From Rhizobium sp. WYCCWR10014 (GTDB lineage Bacteria; Pseudomonadota; Alphaproteobacteria; Rhizobiales; Rhizobiaceae), in assembly GCF_001657485.1 (NCBI RefSeq), contig NZ_LXFU01000051.1:483543-547542 (forward strand): a stretch of 64,000 nt of DNA, written 5' to 3'. This document shows, piece after piece, positions 62,413 to 64,000 of the stretch (positions within the stretch are counted from its first letter, which is position 1; the number at the start of each line of letters is the position of its first letter). The notes under the pieces were generated by a model that was given only the letters and a program-made list of their open reading frames with translations, had not been told where the DNA came from and did not search any database. A program made the position numbers and the translations under genes.

Positions 62413-64000
62413 ATGCCCAATCCTCCCGAATCCTCAGGCGAAAGCGTTGGCAACCCGAGCACGGGTCGCAATCAGCCAACAGATTCAGCAACGCCCGCGG
62501 CCGCCTCGAATTCGCCAGGAATCACCCAAGGCGACAATCCGCAACTCCCCCACGGAACCTTCGTGCAAACTCGACAGGCTGCGAGCAATCTACTGCGTGC
62601 GCTACGCCGCGATTTGGCGGCAAGTTCTGCTTTGGCGAAGACCAAGACGATGGCTTCGTTTTTGAGAACGAAGCTAAGGAGGTCGATGCGGCTGGAAACC
62701 ATATCAGCTCCCGCCAAATGGATGACGACCGCTATGGCCAGGGCCGGGCGCGCGATTCGCGATCGGGGTTCCAAGCCGCGCGAAAGTCGCCGACGCCGAT
62801 TTCTTCCGGCGAACTGGTGGAAATTCGCTATGGGGTCGGCCTTGCTTGTCTGCCTCTTCGTATGCAGCGTGCTGGTGTGGGCCCTCAAGGACGTGCCCTG
62901 GAGCGAAATCCGGGATGGAACGTTGAAGCCGATCGTGGTGCTGGAAACCGCCGACGGCGAGCCGTTGGTGAGGCAGGGGCCCTATCAAGGGCCCTATGCT
63001 CGATACGACGAGTTTCCGGCCAATCTGATCGATGCCGTCCTTTCCATCGAGGATCGCCGATTCATGGATCATTTTGGCATCGATCCCATGGGCATCGGGA
63101 GGGCCCTTCTGCGCAACCTGGAGGCTGGCTCGGTGGTGGAGGGGGGCAGCACGATCACCCAGCAACTTATCAAGCTGCAATACCTCGACAGCGATCGAAC
63201 GATAAAGCGCAAGATACAGGAGGTTGTGATCGCGGTCTGGCTGGAGTGGAAGCTCGGCAAGCGGGAAATCCTGACGCGCTATCTCAACAGCGTCTATCTT
63301 GGCGCCGGCGCCACCGGAATGCCCGCCGCCGCACGCATCTTTTTCAACAAGGATATTGGTGGCCTCAGCCTGTCGGAGTCGGCCATGCTGGCGGGCTTGC
63401 TGCGGGCGCCGAGCCAATGGAATCCCATCGACAATTTCGAAGGCGCCCGGCAACGCAGCATGGTCGTTCTCGACGCGATGGCGGCCAATGGCAAGATCAC
63501 CACGCCACAATTGGAGGAGGCCAAGACGACCTTTGCCAGGCTGCAACCCACGACGCCCACGCCACGCTCCGGAAGCTGGTTTGCAGACTGGATATCCCCC
63601 CAAGCAAGCGAAATCGCCGGCTCCTCGCCCGGTTCGACCACGGTGCGCACCACGCTGGTGCCGCGGTTGCAGCAAATCGCCGAAAAGGTCGTGAAACGAG
63701 CCCTCGACGGTGAAGGAAAGACGGTCGGAGCATCGCAGGCGGCCTTGGTCGCGATGACGCCCGACGGCGCGGTCGTCGCGATGGTTGGCGGGCGCGACTA
63801 CAAGGCAAGCCAGTTCAACCGCGCCGTCACCGCGATGCGCCAGCCCGGTTCCACCTTCAAGCTATTCGTCTATTACGCGGCATTGAAGGCTGGACTCACC
63901 TTGTCCGACCGGGTTCTCGACGCGCCAATCGACATCGACGGCTGGGCGCCGGAAAATTCCGGTGGCGATTATCGCGGTTGGGTAACGCTTGCCGAGGCGT
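62413..64000 (+). CDS. Class A penicillin-binding protein (PBP1A-like), 3' end outside window
   Basis: An uninterrupted frame from ATG 62413 to the right edge (529 codons). Residues about 1-137 are a cytoplasmic extension rich in Pro/Ser/Arg (MPNPPESSGESVGNPSTG ... SKPRESRRRRFLPANWWK), then a membrane helix (about 138-158). The glycosyltransferase domain shows 'SIEDRRFMDHFGID' (catalytic Glu), 'EGGSTITQQLIK' and 'KREILTRYLNSVYLGAG'; the transpeptidase begins near residue 400 with 'RQPGSTFKLFVYY' (SxxK Ser). It polymerises and cross-links peptidoglycan. The remaining KTG region lies right of the window. Confidence 0.9.
   Translation, partial: MPNPPESSGESVGNPSTGRNQPTDSATPAAASNSPGITQGDNPQLPHGTFVQTRQAASNLLRALRRDLAASSALAKTKTMASFLRTKLRRSMRLETISAPAKWMTTAMARAGRAIRDRGSKPRESRRRRFLPANWWKFAMGSALLVCLFVCSVLVWALKDVPWSEIRDGTLKPIVVLETADGEPLVRQGPYQGPYARYDEFPANLIDAVLSIEDRRFMDHFGIDPMGIGRALLRNLEAGSVVEGGSTITQQLIKLQYLDSDRTIKRKIQEVVIAVWLEWKLGKREILTRYLNSVYLGAGATGMPAAARIFFNKDIGGLSLSESAMLAGLLRAPSQWNPIDNFEGARQRSMVVLDAMAANGKITTPQLEEAKTTFARLQPTTPTPRSGSWFADWISPQASEIAGSSPGSTTVRTTLVPRLQQIAEKVVKRALDGEGKTVGASQAALVAMTPDGAVVAMVGGRDYKASQFNRAVTAMRQPGSTFKLFVYYAALKAGLTLSDRVLDAPIDIDGWAPENSGGDYRGWVTLAEA

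Overview
The window looks like chromosome or a large replicon of a Rhizobium species close to R. leguminosarum/R. etli. The evidence is the GC-rich code, rhizobial mosaic repeats (RIME-like palindromes at about 17083 and 39789), a DUF982 gene, an AgpABCD-type alpha-galactoside uptake locus and a rhizobial hut locus. No rRNA, tRNA, CRISPR array or intact insertion sequence was seen.

Layout. 1-4.6 kb holds small accessory genes, mostly leftward: a truncated XRE regulator, short hypothetical proteins, an RHH-like protein and a lipoprotein/exported-protein pair. 5.0-6.4 kb has a DUF899 thioredoxin-like gene facing a J-domain gene. 6.6-20.9 kb is a complete histidine-utilisation region: leftward hutI-hutH-hutG-hutU-hutD, divergent hutF-hutC, a second HutC-type repressor, a polar amino-acid ABC importer, and a second HAL-family gene that lacks the Ala-Ser-Gly triad of the MIO cofactor. 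His would go to urocanate, imidazolone propionate, formiminoglutamate, formylglutamate (HutF) and Glu plus formate (HutG).

21.7-34.7 kb is the most unusual block. A leftward run encodes an arylsulfatase, a secreted HAD hydrolase, an octaheme cytochrome c with TPRs, an outer-membrane barrel, a DUF3604 protein, a membrane-anchored parvulin PPIase and a HupE/UreJ-like membrane protein. Every product is exported or membrane-bound. A divergent two-component system with a periplasmic binding-protein-like sensor and a FixJ-type regulator faces it; 12-bp repeats 33 bp apart lie in the shared promoter region. I do not recognise it as a described pathway.

34.8-44.6 kb is a mosaic: an orphan receiver, a Fic protein preceded by regularly spaced TGCCGAT repeats, a PAP2 phosphatase, an MscS-cNMP channel, a dimethylglycine-dehydrogenase-like enzyme next to a folD remnant, an XRE-led three-gene operon and a small exported protein. 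3' tails of neighbouring genes are duplicated here, a sign of past rearrangement.

45-56.3 kb has a methyltransferase and then the alpha-galactoside locus: an AraC-type activator, GH4 alpha-galactosidase, OppA-type binding protein, two permeases, a double ATPase and a second GH4 enzyme, closed by a strong terminator. 56.5-64 kb is decayed accessory DNA (frameshifted SNase, broken membrane protein, DnaA-domain-IV-like remnant) with a small receiver, followed by an AI-2E-family transporter and, divergently, a class A penicillin-binding protein running off the right edge.
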